A stretch of DNA of 64,000 nt, from assembly GCF_001315985.1 (NCBI RefSeq), contig NZ_BBBI01000002.1, positions 1 through 64,000 on the forward strand, read 5' to 3'. The position numbers were made by a program, and so were the translations under genes. The notes under the pieces are model-generated. The model had not been told where the DNA came from. It saw only the letters and a list, made by a program, of their open reading frames with translations, and searched no databases. Of this stretch, positions 21,609-32,144 are shown one piece after another. Position 1 is the first letter of the stretch. Each line of letters opens with the position of its first letter. This stretch comes from Vulcanisaeta distributa JCM 11216. GTDB taxonomy: Archaea; Thermoproteota; Thermoprotei; Thermoproteales; Thermocladiaceae.

Positions 21609-22837
21609 ACTCCCACGCGTTAATGCTAATTCCCTTACCAGTCTCAACACCGATCAAGTACCAGACGAGGGAAGCTGCGAAACCAATACCGAATATCGTA
21701 ACCGCCAATGCTAGATACAAACTCACTGGCAGGTAAGACGACAGGAATATCACTGGTATTGAACCACCCAACGACATAACCCTAACAGCCGCAGTGTAGG
21801 AACCCCCCCTGCGCCTCGTAACCCAATACTCAGATTTTAGTGTATCTTCAGTTAGGAAGTACGTATTTACGAGTATTGAGAATAATATGAAGAGCACCCA
21901 GAAGATGTATTGGTCATTCACGAGACAGTTAATTAGTGATAGTATAAGTACTGAGGTAACTAGGGATCCTAACGATGAGATGAGTAACAGTAATTTCCTG
22001 CTGGTCCTGTCAGTGAACATACTTACTGGTATTCCAGAGATGAAGGATGCTGCCGAGAAGGCAAAGATAAGCCAATTGGTGAGGTTGGGGGGGAAGTAGT
22101 AGGGCCCGAAGGTTAATACCATTAACGTGAAACCGGCGGTATACGACCAGCCAATTAAGCCCCCAATCACTACCCTAACTGGTAATGGTGGTAACCTTAT
22201 GGATGTTCGATTACCTTCCTCTAAATTAAGTCCCTGATCCTCAGGAATTGACCTCCTAGCTGAGCCAGTATGGCGATTCGGGAATTAATGACCTAAGTAG
22301 GTAAAGCACTGGGATTATTATGAGTATGGTCAATCCAAGCGTGAGTTTTTGAAGCATTACTGACGTTATGTTGGCCAGAGCCAAGGCCGCGGCCAAAGCG
22401 CCGCCGAGGTTCGTGAAGTTAAGTATTAAGTAGACAGCACGACTCCTAACACTGCTTGGGAAGTATTCATGGGATGAAATCATAACTGTATTATACTCAC
22501 CACCGACGGCGAGCATTAATATGGCTATGGAAAATAGCAAGAATGCATAGTTAATACTAAGTATTAGACTCAGGGAACCTACTACGTACATAATCAACGA
22601 TAAGTAAAGGCTCCTTCTCCTACCAATGGCGTCCGATATGGGCCCCATTATAGCGCCGCCAATTAGTAGCCATAGAGGTGGCCAGATGGATAGTAGGGCA
22701 ATTAGGGTCCTCGGTACTGAGACCCAGTTGGAGGCTATGTAGGCTATGGAGTATATGTAAGCCTCAATCGTGGTGCTTATGGAAAATACCGTGAAAATTA
22801 ACGCATGCGCCCTATTCCGTTTTTCGTTATTCATCAT
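21598..22837 (-). CDS. MFS transporter, sugar-porter-like (one frameshift)
   Basis: A 12-helix transporter of about 413 residues. The loop motif SDAIGRRRS after helix 2 and PESPYWL after helix 6 are typical of sugar porters. The frame breaks near 22258, after PYWL, and resumes in ARRSIPEDQG. Two tracts of seven (21804, 22087) add Gly and Pro-type residues. It is the first gene of a pair with the PfkB kinase, so the two probably import and phosphorylate the same substrate. A palindrome sits at the presumed transcription start. Confidence 0.85.
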
Positions 22838-22838
22838 G

Positions 22839-22856
22839 ATAGGATATACATCCTAT
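22839..22856. promoter_or_regulatory. Palindromic operator candidate before the MFS-PfkB pair
   Basis: ATAGGAT-ATAC-ATCCTAT, 7-bp arms with a 4-base centre, lies between a TATA-like GTATTTAATAAATA (about 22856-22869) and the ATG at 22837. A repressor bound here would cover the transcription start. Confidence 0.5.
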
Positions 22857-22942
22857 TTATTAAATACTTCCCAACACGAACCCACTAATGAATTAAAGCA
22901 TGATTTGCGCAAGGAATATTAACTAATCACGACCATTAATAA

Positions 22943-23680
22943 ATGATGGATTTATCGTTAATTTTGGGTATTGTTGGGCCTATAGTTACTATTGTTACGA
23001 TTTTGGGTACGACGCTTTATTGGCTTGGTGGTAAGTTTAGGGAGATTGACATGAGGTTCCAGCAGATAGATGAAAGGTTCAAACAAATCGACAGAAGGTT
23101 CGAGGAAATAGATAAGAGGTTCGAAAAGATAGATGAACGCTTTAATGAAATAGATAAGAGGTTTGACGTAATCGAGAGAGATTTAAAGGGTTACGTGGAC
23201 ACCAGGTTTGGTGAACTCAAGGGTTATGTTGATTTAAGGATTAATGAGCTGAAGGGTTATGTTGACTCAAAACTTAATGAGTTTAGGAATTACATGGATG
23301 GAAGATTTAATAGGCTCATCAATGTTATTTCTGGCCAGAATGAGTTCATCACAGAGTTTCTCGGTTTTAGGGGTGTTCTTGATAGTAAGGATGTGAGTTT
23401 CGTTAAGGCTACGCTGCGCAGTATGATTACAATGGCTACCAATCCACTTACAGAGACTGAGAAGAGGAGGTTGCTTGAGCTCATTGATAAGGATGAGTTA
23501 ACGCTTGAGGAGGCCGATGAATTACTGCAGTTGGCTAGGAAGTTCGTCATGGAGTATGGTGATAAAGGACCTGATGTTTGGAAGTTGTTATGGTATGCGG
23601 CGGCAATGCACGGTATAACGCTTAGGAAACTTGGAGAGAAGAAGGCGAGGGAGGGTCAGGGAAAGGGTTCCAGTGAATAG
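22943..23680 (+). CDS. Membrane-anchored coiled-coil repeat protein
   Basis: A protein of 245 residues, function unknown. One N-terminal membrane helix (residues 4-28) is followed by about six heptads of the form RFxxID (residues 37-80). Three 11-residue units of the form xRxxELKGYVD come next (about 86-118). A soluble helical domain with charged C-terminus ends the protein. The repeats predict a long coiled coil that changes periodicity midway. The frame is intact. A TATA-like AATATTAACT lies about 27 bases above the start. Confidence 0.7.
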   Translation: MMDLSLILGIVGPIVTIVTILGTTLYWLGGKFREIDMRFQQIDERFKQIDRRFEEIDKRFEKIDERFNEIDKRFDVIERDLKGYVDTRFGELKGYVDLRINELKGYVDSKLNEFRNYMDGRFNRLINVISGQNEFITEFLGFRGVLDSKDVSFVKATLRSMITMATNPLTETEKRRLLELIDKDELTLEEADELLQLARKFVMEYGDKGPDVWKLLWYAAAMHGITLRKLGEKKAREGQGKGSSE

Positions 23681-23717
23681 TTAGGGTTTTTAATTGCCTG
23701 GGTTCGTTGGTTCTCTC

Positions 23718-24787
23718 GTGAAGATTAATCTTAGTAAGGATTGGGTCGACTTCGTGGTTGAGAACGAGGATGACCTATACGTAATTTACCTATTGATTGA
23801 TCCTGGCGATATTCTTTATGGCTGGACTGTTAGGGAGTTTAGGGGGGGTAGGGAGGGTTCCAGGGGGGGTGAGAGGGTTAGGATTTACGTTGGTCTTAGG
23901 GGTTGAGGGCTTAGAGTACCATGCCTTCAGGGGGGGTACGCTTAGGGTTAGGGGGGGCGTGCTTATTGAGGTTCCTGAGTGGTTTGAGGGTGCCCGGGGG
24001 TAGTCACCACACGATGGAGTTGTCCTATGGGCTTGAGTATAGGTTAGTTAAGCCTAATGGGATTGATAGGGAGTTCATTGGCAAGGTTCTGGATATGTTC
24101 AGTGGAGCTTCAATAAGTGTGCTGTTGGTTTCGGTTTCTATGGAGGAGGTCGCTGTTGCTCATATTCGTAGGTTTGGTAGGGAGTTGCTTGGGACGATAC
24201 CAATACAGGGCGGTGGTAAGGAGGGTGAGGATTCACTTGATAGGTTTAGGAGGTCACTTAGGAATGCGCTTACTCAGGTTAAGCAGTGGGTGCAGGTTAG
24301 GAGGCCGACGCATATTGTGGTTGTTGGTAATCACATGACGCTTTCAATTGCCAGGGACGTTATTAACGATGAACTGAACAAACTCGGCATATCAATTATT
24401 TACCATGAGCAGGGTGAGGGTGGTTTAGCGGGTATTTATGAGTTTGAGAGGGTTGGTGTTGATGTTCTTAAGAAGTTGAACATAAGCCTCGGGCAGGAGT
24501 ATGTGGATGAAGTATTCAGTAGATTAGGTATGAATAATGGATTAGTTGCAGTGGGTATTGACGAGGTTAGGAAGGCGCTTGAGTTTGGTGCCGTTGAGAC
24601 TATGATAGTCCTTGATGAGACATATAAGGAGAGGGGGGGTGGTGAAATGAAGGATTTAATGGGCATGGTGCTTAGGACCAGGGCGAACCTCGTAATAATA
24701 CCGTCAAGCACCGAGGGTGGTGAAAAGTTGAGGAGTATTGGTGGTATTGCCGCACTACTTAGGTTCCCTATTTCTTCTCAGCCTTAG
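23718..24787 (+). CDS. pelA: Pelota homologue, mRNA surveillance (two frameshifts)
   Basis: The archaeal Pelota/Dom34 protein, which acts with aABCE1 to split stalled ribosomes, about 356 residues. The N-terminal Sm-like domain has VVENEDDLYVIYLLIDPGD and LYGWTVREFRG. The eRF1-like central domain follows (ISVLLVSVSMEEVAVAHI). The C-terminal domain has GAVETMIVLDE and ends in GIAALLRFP. Breaks lie near 23898 (G4 for three) and 23996 (G5 for four). Four G7 tracts in the first 90 codons each add a Gly. GTG at 23718 is supported by a TATA-like TTTTTAATT. Confidence 0.9.
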
Positions 24788-25169
24788 GGCTGGTTCCTGG
24801 TGATCCCTGGTTTATTATCTGCGTTACCTTATCATAAGCCTCCAGGATAAGAACCATGGACTTAACGAGTTCATTTATCCTATCGATATCCTTAGTCTCC
24901 TTAAGCTCGTTATTGATCATCACCAACCTCTCATAGAGCGTGTCCCTAATGTCCATGAGACCGTACTTAATCATGACCTCCTTCTCCTCAGCATCAGACC
25001 TAACAATCACAACAGGCCTATCACAGTTAGCGCAGTAATACTCGCCAGTCTTGAGTCTAAGCAGCGGAGTACCGCAGACCGGGCACGTGTAGCTAGTCAG
25101 CGTCGCCCCCCCAGCCCTAATTAACTGAGCCATCTTCTTAGCAACCAAGTCCCTACTACTGACACTCAC
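24768..25169 (-). CDS. Sjogren/scleroderma autoantigen 1 (p27)-type zinc ribbon protein
   Basis: An archaeal member of the Auto_anti-p27 family, 133 residues. The zinc ribbon CPVCGTPLLRLKTGEYYCANC lies at about residues 29-49, and a helical segment (MVLILEAYDKVTQII) closes the protein. Its role is not established. The C-terminus overlaps the end of pelota tail to tail by 20 bases. A C7 tract near 25105 adds a Gly before ATLTSYTC. GTG at 25169 lies about 27 bases below a TATA-like GTTTATAAGC. Confidence 0.85.
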   Translation of the reverse strand: MSVSSRDLVAKKMAQLIRAGGATLTSYTCPVCGTPLLRLKTGEYYCANCDRPVVIVRSDAEEKEVMIKYGLMDIRDTLYERLVMINNELKETKDIDRINELVKSMVLILEAYDKVTQIINQGSPGTSPKAEKK

Positions 25170-25258
25170 GTTGCTAAGCTAATGCAACCTGCTTATAAAC
25201 CCAACGAAGCAATGCCCAAGTTAAGTATTTTAAGGCCTTGATTAGGTTCTTCGCTAAA

Positions 25259-25309
25259 GTGATGAGTGACATGCCATGTGAATGGTGATCGATCCTGGGG
25301 GGTACCTGA
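25259..25309 (+). ncRNA. Candidate C/D box guide sRNA
   Basis: In the gap before the aldo/keto reductase, GTGATGA (box C consensus) at 25259 is followed 40 bases later by CTGA (box D) at 25306. Internally TGGTGATC could be a weak C'. The 51-base span suits archaeal C/D RNAs. A TATA-like TATTTTAA lies about 30 bases upstream. No clear D' box is visible and a G6 tract disturbs one guide region, so this is tentative. Confidence 0.3.
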
Positions 25310-25351
25310 TTACATTCACACTAAGAAATAAGGTTAATAGGGTCTGGTTAC

Positions 25352-26206
25352 ATGTTGGCATCCGTGGAGTATAGGGTATTTAGTAAGACCGGTGTTAAGG
25401 TATCCATAATAGGCATGGGCACGTACTACGACCCAGGCTGGATAATACTATCAAGACTCGGTATAAGACCCGGCTACGAGAGAAAGCTTAGGGCATTAAG
25501 GGTTGGTCTAGAGGGTGGCATTAACTTCATAGATACGGCAGAGATTTATGGCTCAGAACCACTGGTCGGCGAGGCTATCAAGGATTTCAATAGGGAGGAA
25601 TTGTTCATAGCCACTAAGGTCTGGCCGACGCATCTTAAATACGACGACGTCATTAAGGCTGCGAAAAGAAGCCTTGAGAGGCTTGGTGTTAAGTACATAG
25701 ACTTATACCAAGTACACTTCCCGAACAGGAGGGTTCCAATTACGGAGACCATGAGGGCCATGGAGTACCTAGTCGATAATGGATTAATAAGGTTCATAGG
25801 ACTTAGCAACTTCAGTCTTGATCAAATTATTGAAGCTCAGAATGCACTGAAGAAGTACGAGATTGTTTCCATTCAAATGCCCTATAGCCTAATGGATAGG
25901 AGGATCGAGAATGACATAATACCATACGCGAAGAAGAATGGTATGGCTGTGATAGCGTATTACCCACTTGGTCATGGAAAGCTCATTAGTAGGTTTCCAA
26001 GGGATGCCCTGGAAATGATAGGTAGAAACCATGGTCAAAAGACCGTGGCCCAAATAGTGCTTAATTGGATAATTAGTAAGCATGAGCATGTATTCCCAAT
26101 ACCTAGAGCCTCGAACCCCAACCACGTTAGAGAAAACCTTGGCGTTGCAGGTTGGAGATTAACTGATGAAGAAATTAGGTATCTTGAGGGTATTAGATTT
26201 TCTTGA
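25352..26206 (+). CDS. Aldo/keto reductase (intact)
   Basis: A 284-residue aldo/keto reductase. The catalytic Asp and Tyr lie in FIDTAEIYGSEP, the Lys in IATKVWP, and the His in LYQVHFPNRR. FPIPRASNPNHVREN is the cofactor end. Unlike the copy at 1277 it has no poly-G tract and no frame break. It is less than half identical by eye to that copy. ATG at 25352 or GTG at 25361 could be the start. Confidence 0.92.
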   Translation: MLASVEYRVFSKTGVKVSIIGMGTYYDPGWIILSRLGIRPGYERKLRALRVGLEGGINFIDTAEIYGSEPLVGEAIKDFNREELFIATKVWPTHLKYDDVIKAAKRSLERLGVKYIDLYQVHFPNRRVPITETMRAMEYLVDNGLIRFIGLSNFSLDQIIEAQNALKKYEIVSIQMPYSLMDRRIENDIIPYAKKNGMAVIAYYPLGHGKLISRFPRDALEMIGRNHGQKTVAQIVLNWIISKHEHVFPIPRASNPNHVRENLGVAGWRLTDEEIRYLEGIRFS

Positions 26207-26535
26207 GTTATGGTCTTCGAATCAGCGCTGGCAATAATTAATTAAATAATTGATTCAGTGAGTCATGGAAGGTGCATAATAATCATATAAGTATTTCATG
26301 AGTACCTTGGTTCAGTAAGGTTATACGATAATGAGAAAAGGACCTTTAAGCTAAAGTTTTGATACGGTGCTTGCGAGTAAGCCTTGAAAATTTCGCCATT
26401 ATTAGGGAGTTGAGACCTATGCAGTTAGATTATGGTAATTATTAGGATAGTTGTCGTTAATTCTCCTAAAGGTACCTAATAACTTTATAATTAGCACTAT
26501 TTTTAATACCTACTGGTAGTAATTACGTATATTCA
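26207..26535. other. Intergenic region, no gene seen
   Basis: AT-rich spacer of 329 bases. I see no reading frame with coding character and no tRNA-like fold. A TATA-like TTTTTAATACC near 26502 serves truA. Confidence 0.5.
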
Positions 26536-27357
26536 ATGCCGACAATGGCCTTTAAGGTGTTTTATGATGGATTGTTGTTTAGCGGATTTACTGGCAGTAC
26601 TAACTCCATTGAGTACTACCTGAGGAGGGCCATTAGGCACTTCATTGAGGACTTTAAGTTAAGTAAGGCCTCAAGGACTGACCCAGGGGTTAGTGCCATC
26701 GGTAACGTAATCTCAGTAAAGTATGGCGACGGTATTAGGTTAATGCCTGGTATGTTAAATTCTAGGTTGCCGAGTGGAGTTAGGATATGGGCCTGGGCTG
26801 AGGTTAGTGATGATTTTCGTGCAAGGGCTGCGGTGTCTAGGACTTATGTCTATGTAATGCCCTGGCTCTATGAGGATGTTGATTTAATGAGGAGGGCTGC
26901 GGAATTATTTGTGGGTATTCATGACCTAACTAATTTCCAGGTTAGGGAGAGGGGGGGTGTGCCGACCACGGTAATGATAAATAGCGTTAACGTTGAGAGG
27001 CTTGGTGATTACTTGGTTTTTACCGTTGTTGGTCGTGGGTTTAGGAATAAGATGATTAGGAAGATTGTCAATGCACTTAGAATGGTTGGTTCTAATGTAT
27101 TGACTATTGATGAATTACGGGACTTAATAGAGATGAGGATTAGAAGGCCAATACCGCCTGCGCCGCCCTACGGATTGTTACTGCTGAATGTGGGTTATGG
27201 CGATAGGGAACCAGCATGGTTCTTGAGTGTTGATGATGTTTCATACGTAATTAATTACTTAGTAAGTAGGTGGTATAGCTCGTTATCTAGTTCGTTTGCT
27301 ATTTCAAAAATTCTTCATGATTTTATGGATATAAATAAATTATTTAGTCGTATTTAA
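26536..27357 (+). CDS. truA: tRNA pseudouridine synthase A
   Basis: TruA converts uridines 38-40 of the anticodon arm to pseudouridine. The catalytic Asp lies in SKASRTDPGVSA near residue 48. The dimer-type second half has FRNKMIRKIVNALRMVG and ends in a domain with PPYGLLLLNVGY. At 273 residues it is a normal length. The frame is intact, with one G7 tract (near 26952) giving RERGGVPT. A TATA-like box lies about 30 bases above the ATG. Confidence 0.93.
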   Translation: MPTMAFKVFYDGLLFSGFTGSTNSIEYYLRRAIRHFIEDFKLSKASRTDPGVSAIGNVISVKYGDGIRLMPGMLNSRLPSGVRIWAWAEVSDDFRARAAVSRTYVYVMPWLYEDVDLMRRAAELFVGIHDLTNFQVRERGGVPTTVMINSVNVERLGDYLVFTVVGRGFRNKMIRKIVNALRMVGSNVLTIDELRDLIEMRIRRPIPPAPPYGLLLLNVGYGDREPAWFLSVDDVSYVINYLVSRWYSSLSSSFAISKILHDFMDINKLFSRI

Positions 27358-27415
27358 ACATAACATGGACCAAATGTTTAAATAATAAATAAAATAATAT
27401 GCATACGGGAGTTTT

Positions 27416-28096
27416 GTGGCATATTTAGACATTGACATAGCTTGTAGGGAGGGCTTTGGTGAGCGTAAGTTAGTTTCCATGATTCAACAACGGATAGATT
27501 CCCTATCCTGGGATTTAGATTCCAATGAGCAGGATTTCCTAACAAGCTATGCCTATCAGGATTTAAGATATTACCTATTACATAAGTTTGGATTGATTAA
27601 CCTAAGTAATGAGGATGCATCATATGAATTATGTAAGAGAATTTTGAGAAATGAGGAGCAGGTGGCGAGGATTGTTGATGAGTGGTTTAATTGGTGGGTT
27701 ATTAAGTGGAGGCAGAGGGTTAAGCTTGTCTTTAATGAGAGTGAGCAGATGAGTAATGATAATAACGCTAATCTTCAGACTGAGGCTGATGAAATTCTTA
27801 AGAGCATACCCAAGAACCTAATTGATAGGTTACGTAGGGAGATTATTGTGGAGTTAATAAGGCAGAATGAGGTTTGCAGCCTTGACGTAGTTTCAGACTT
27901 CATATTAAGGACTACGCTTGGCGAGCTCATTAGTGAGTATGGGAAGGACGGCGCATTGAAGCTAATATCGACGAATGTCACGAGTGTACGCCTAAGGTTG
28001 TTAAGGAAGATAATGGAAATAAGGGATTCTAATCAACCGCTTGTGATACTTAGGGTTAGGATTAGCCCATCACAACCATACCAGGGAATTTCATAA
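27416..28096 (+). CDS. Helical protein of unknown function
   Basis: A 226-residue acidic, mainly helical protein that I do not recognise. It has a Trp-rich segment (EWFNWWVIKWRQRVKLVF) and a middle helical region (IPKNLIDRLRREIIVELIRQ) and ends near a basic stretch. It begins with GTG about 35 bases below a TATA-like GTTTAAATAATAAA and ends 4 bases before the radical SAM gene, so the two probably form an operon. It may be a partner of that enzyme. Confidence 0.65.
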   Translation: MAYLDIDIACREGFGERKLVSMIQQRIDSLSWDLDSNEQDFLTSYAYQDLRYYLLHKFGLINLSNEDASYELCKRILRNEEQVARIVDEWFNWWVIKWRQRVKLVFNESEQMSNDNNANLQTEADEILKSIPKNLIDRLRREIIVELIRQNEVCSLDVVSDFILRTTLGELISEYGKDGALKLISTNVTSVRLRLLRKIMEIRDSNQPLVILRVRISPSQPYQGIS

Positions 28097-28100
28097 CACA

Positions 28101-29651
28101 ATGAGCGCTTACCGTAAGTCCTACAGGAAGGGAATGATTAGGGTAGCCATTGCATACCCATCGAATTCCAGGGTTGCCCTCCAATCACTATCAATACACA
28201 TAATCAGGAAACTACTGAATGAGCACTCCAATGTGTATTCAGACTTCGTATTCATGAGTGATGACGGTAAATCCACAACCAAGTCACTTAGGGATTTCGA
28301 CATAGTAATATTCTCTGTGCATTACGAACTTGATTATCCACGGATACTGAAGATGATGGGGGGGATTAGTGGGATAAATCCGTACAGCCCCCAAAGGACC
28401 GTGGATGATCCATTAATTGTAATGGGTGGACCAACACTAATGGCTAATCCAGAGCCCATGGCGCCCTTTGCCGACATTGTGCTTATCGGTGATGCTGAAA
28501 TGCTAATCCCAGCTCTCATTAATTATTACCCGGATTATGGTAAGAATGTTGAGGAATACGCAAACCTAACGGGATTTTACGTACCATCACTTGGTAAGCA
28601 TGACGTAACCAAGGCATTTGTAAGGGACTTGTCATACTCAATAAAGCTCATCCATGATACAGCAATTGAACTAAGTCTCAGTAATGTCAGGTCCATATTT
28701 AGTAACCCAGCCATTCTTGAGGTTATGAGGGGTTGCCCTAGAGGTTGCTTATTCTGTATGGAGGGCTTTGTTGGAAGGCCTGTTAGGTTTGCGGACATTA
28801 ATTCCATTAAGGGACTTGTCCTTAGGGATTTAGGTAAGGGTGAAGGGCTGGTTAATGGGTATCCTTGATAGGTCTTTCCGTAACTGATCACCCAGGTTTT
28901 AAGGAGTTAATGAGTTTTTTAGTGGATGAGCTAGGCCTTAATGTTTCTGTTCCCTCTTTACGTGTTGACTCATTAGACAGGGATATCATTAGGTTAATTG
29001 CAAGGGGCGGTCAAAGAGTTCTCACGATAGCTCCAGAGTCAAGTGAGAGACTGAGGAGGGCATTGGGTAAGGGTTTTTCGGATGACGACATTGTTAGGGT
29101 GGCGATGGACGCGGTTAGCGTGGGTATTGATCACCTAAAGCTGTACTTCATGGTGGGATTGCCGGGTGAGGGTGATGACGATGTGAAGTCAGTAATTAAC
29201 CTGCTATCAAGGCTTAAGAGACTGGGCATTAAGCACTCACTCTCTGTTAATCCATGGATACCCAAGCCACATACACCATTACAATGGCTACCAATGGCTA
29301 ATGACGACATAATCAATGCCAGGGTTAAGGAATTAAGAAACGCACAGACGTACATGGAGTTCTCGACATACAACATACTTGATGCAAAGGTTCAGGCACT
29401 ACTATCGCTCGGCGATAGGGATGTTGGTAACTTAATATTTGAGGCTTCATTAACAGGGCTCGATAGGGGGCTCCTGGAGAAGACTGCTTAGGAAGTATGA
29501 GGACTTACTTAATAAGTACGTATATTCATGGAAGTCGCTTAACGGTGAATTGCCCTGGAGCCACATAAGAATTCCAGGTGCTGATGAGGAAAGCCTCAAG
29601 TCATTGATGCTCAGGTACGTCAATGAGGTTAATATAAGCCTTCCCGCTTAA
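28101..29651 (+). CDS. B12-binding-like radical SAM protein (two frameshifts)
   Basis: A radical SAM enzyme of about 517 residues. The N-terminal part resembles a B12-binding Rossmann domain (VAIAYPSNSRVALQS, GGPTLMANPEPMAPFAD). The iron-sulfur site is CPRGCLFC (CxxxCxxC) near residue 217. YFMVGLPGEGDDD and LSVNPWIPKPHTPLQW are typical of the COG1031/COG1032 group. Breaks lie near 28859 (G lost; VSLIGLSVTDHPG expected) and 29472 (before WRRLLRKYEDLL). The reaction cannot be named. Confidence 0.85.
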
Positions 29652-29848
29652 CCCATAAGATGTACCCAGGACGAAGATATTGCTCCCAATAATAGTTACC
29701 ACAGGCGCCGCAGTAACGATTTAGCAGGTATTGGTAATAATGTTCATGGTACTATATACATTACTAAGCAATGTTAAGGAGAAGAAGCTCGCTGACATAA
29801 GGGCGTTTAGCTTATAGGAGGGGGGGAACGTATTATAGGGATATCAGG

Positions 29849-29980
29849 ATGAGCAGGATTAATCATATAGCCGTTGCATTATTAATAGCGTTACTCATAG
29901 TGGGAATACGCATATCTGGGCTTCCTGGGATGGGGGGGCCGTACCATACAACCCATGATAATTATTTAAATAGTTGCTAA
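29849..29980 (+). CDS. Possible small membrane protein
   Basis: A 43-residue open frame: a short basic N-terminus, one membrane helix (IAVALLIALLIVGIRI), then Gly/Pro and a His-rich end. A G7 tract near 29931 adds a Gly. The same frame upstream (29740-29817) has a coding look but is cut by a TAG. The whole stretch may therefore be a longer gene damaged by an error. The remainder of 29652-29848 shows nothing else. Confidence 0.3.
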   Translation: MSRINHIAVALLIALLIVGIRISGLPGMGGPYHTTHDNYLNSC

Positions 29981-29999
29981 GTTGTTTGGGTCGAGGGAA

Positions 30000-30678
30000 A
30001 TGAGTAGGCGTAGGTTTGAGGTGGCGCCATTAAGTATTTATGGGACATCAACAATAGGTGTTTATGTATTCACAAATAATGCCCTGACGATAGTGCCAAT
30101 GGACGTCCCTGACAAGGTCGTTAATTCAATAAGGGATACCCTCAGCACGAACGTGATTAAGGCATCGCTTGCAAAATCACCATTAATAGGGATTTTCATG
30201 GTTGGTAATGACAATGGCGTATTGGTGCCGAGCATAGTCACGGAGGATGAGATAAACGAATTGAAAAAGAACGGCCTTAACGTGTCAATAATACGCACGA
30301 GATACACGGCCATCGCCAACCTAGTACTTACGAATAATAAGAAGACGATTGTGTCGCCAATAATTGAGAAGGAATACATAGGGTTGATAAGGGATACATT
30401 GTACTGAAGTCATAGTTGATGAGGTTTGCGGCACTTACCTCGTGGGCTCGATCGCGGTGGCTAATGATAAAGGCGTCTTACTAAGTCCCGAGGCTAAGGA
30501 TGAGGATGTAAAGAAGGTGAAGGAGTACTTTGGCTTACCGGTTAATGTTGGCACGGTCAATAGGGGTAGGAGCTTCCTCAGGGGTGGATTAGTCGTTAAT
30601 GACAATGGCGGTTTAGTTGGTAGTGACACCACGGGTTTCGAGATAGTGAGGATAATGCAGGTATTCAGTGGTTCCTAA
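30000..30678 (+). CDS. eif6: Translation initiation factor aIF6 (one frameshift)
   Basis: The ribosome anti-association factor that binds the 50S subunit, about 226 residues, five-fold pseudosymmetric. The repeats appear as GTSTIGVYVFTNN, LIGIFMVGNDNGVLVP and LVGSIAVANDKGVLLSP, ending in LVGSDTTGFEIVRIMQV. The frame breaks near 30404, before TEVIVDEVCGTYLVG. ATG at 30000 is preferred to the TTG at 29982. It ends one base before the FAU-1 gene, which runs the other way. Confidence 0.93.
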
Positions 30679-32144
30679 TCAACGGTAATATTCCTCAGCC
30701 TTAGATAGACAATTCTCGCCAAGTTTATGCGCGTTGATAATTAAATTATTTATTAATTGCTCAACCCTATCACGTAACTTGCTTGTTACGACGCCCATGC
30801 TGATATATGTTTTATATTCATCATAATCAATTACATTAGCCTCATTGGAGCCCCACCTCTTAACTACATCTACTGCCAAGTCGATATAAAGTATGTTGGC
30901 GCCTGTGAACTCAACGGGCGTATTAACGTTAATGTATATACCCTTAGGTCTCCAGGAGCCATCAACATACACATGGGTTAAGTACTCACTACCCAATGAT
31001 GTACAGGTGATTGCCAAATCACCCTCCTCCTTAGGAAGACCAAGACCATCGAGATAACCACCACCCTTAATCTACGTAGGAGTACTATATCGTCAGGTTC
31101 GAGCTTAATCACATCGGCAGTACCCAGCCTAAGTACTTCACCACTAGGCCTTATATGGATAATGCCGACCCTATACCTCCTACCCATTAACTGCCTCATG
31201 AACTCAGCACTAAACCCAGCCCTATCGTTACAACGACCAAGTAATGCCTCAACTAGGTCTAACAACGCGGTATTCCTCCTTAAGGTCTTATACGTGTGAT
31301 GACCAATTATTGTTGGCATGACGTTATTCCTGACATTATCAAGAAGGAGCTTAGCCCTGCCATTAAGCATAACCTCAACAATGCACTCACCATCCTGGAG
31401 CACCGTGTAAGGAGCCGATGACTTACTAGCCGACTCAACCTCATTAAGCGTATTTAACGCTCTCTCAATTTCCTTAATGGCCTCATCCTCATCCAGGAAT
31501 TGAGCACTACTCCTCCACTTAATGCTATAACCACTCAACCTACCAACGTACTTAAGACCAACCTTAAGCAGTGCTTGCCTAGCCTCATAATCCTTAATAT
31601 GCCTACTAAATAATACAGTACCACTGCCCGGCACTATGGAGACGTACTCAGTATCAACCCTAACGCCAGGTACAGCAACCAACTCATCACTTGGGTAAAC
31701 CCTAGTCCTACTTATAATGACGGGGGGGATCACATCACCCTCATTATACGCGCCACCTAGCGCCTTAAGTACGGCCCTAACGCCATTACCAACATCAACG
31801 AAATAATTACTATTAACAACATTGACGACGCCCATGACTACCCTATGAAGAGGAACCACCGACCTCCAGACCAACGCCTCCTCCTCAACAACCCTAAGCA
31901 GGTTATTAACAACATCATTAACCACACCGCACTTGCCCATTACCGTTAACGCCCCCCCAGGAACTCTCCCGGAGTCCTTAATCGTAACGTCAGGCGCAGA
32001 ATTATCAACATTAATACCAAACCTACTGATTATCACGTCAGAGGCCTGCACAATGGTATAACCAAGATCAAGCACCAACTTACTAATTGCAGTCGCGTAC
32101 TTACCCCCCCTAATCCTAACCCTATAATTGCTAACATAACCCAT
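30679..32144 (-). CDS. FAU-1-type RNA-binding/ribonuclease protein with DUF402 (one frameshift)
   Basis: About 488 residues, like archaeal FAU-1: an RNase E/G-like N-terminal half (LGYTIVQASDVII, VDVGNGVRAV, GDVIPPVIISRTRVYPSDELVAVPG) and a C-terminal DUF402 domain (VDGSWRPKGIYINVNTPVEF, YIDLAVDVV). FAU-1 binds AU-rich RNA and has RNase activity reported in Pyrococcus/Thermococcus; that assignment is from the family. One G is missing near 31068, where LRGGGYLDGLGLPKEEGD should be continuous. Tracts of seven lie near 31722, 31956 and 32105. Confidence 0.87.

Noticed and set aside
22943-23350. DNA tandem repeat or CRISPR-like array
   Set aside because: The periodicity is in the protein heptads; the DNA units are not identical and have no spacers.
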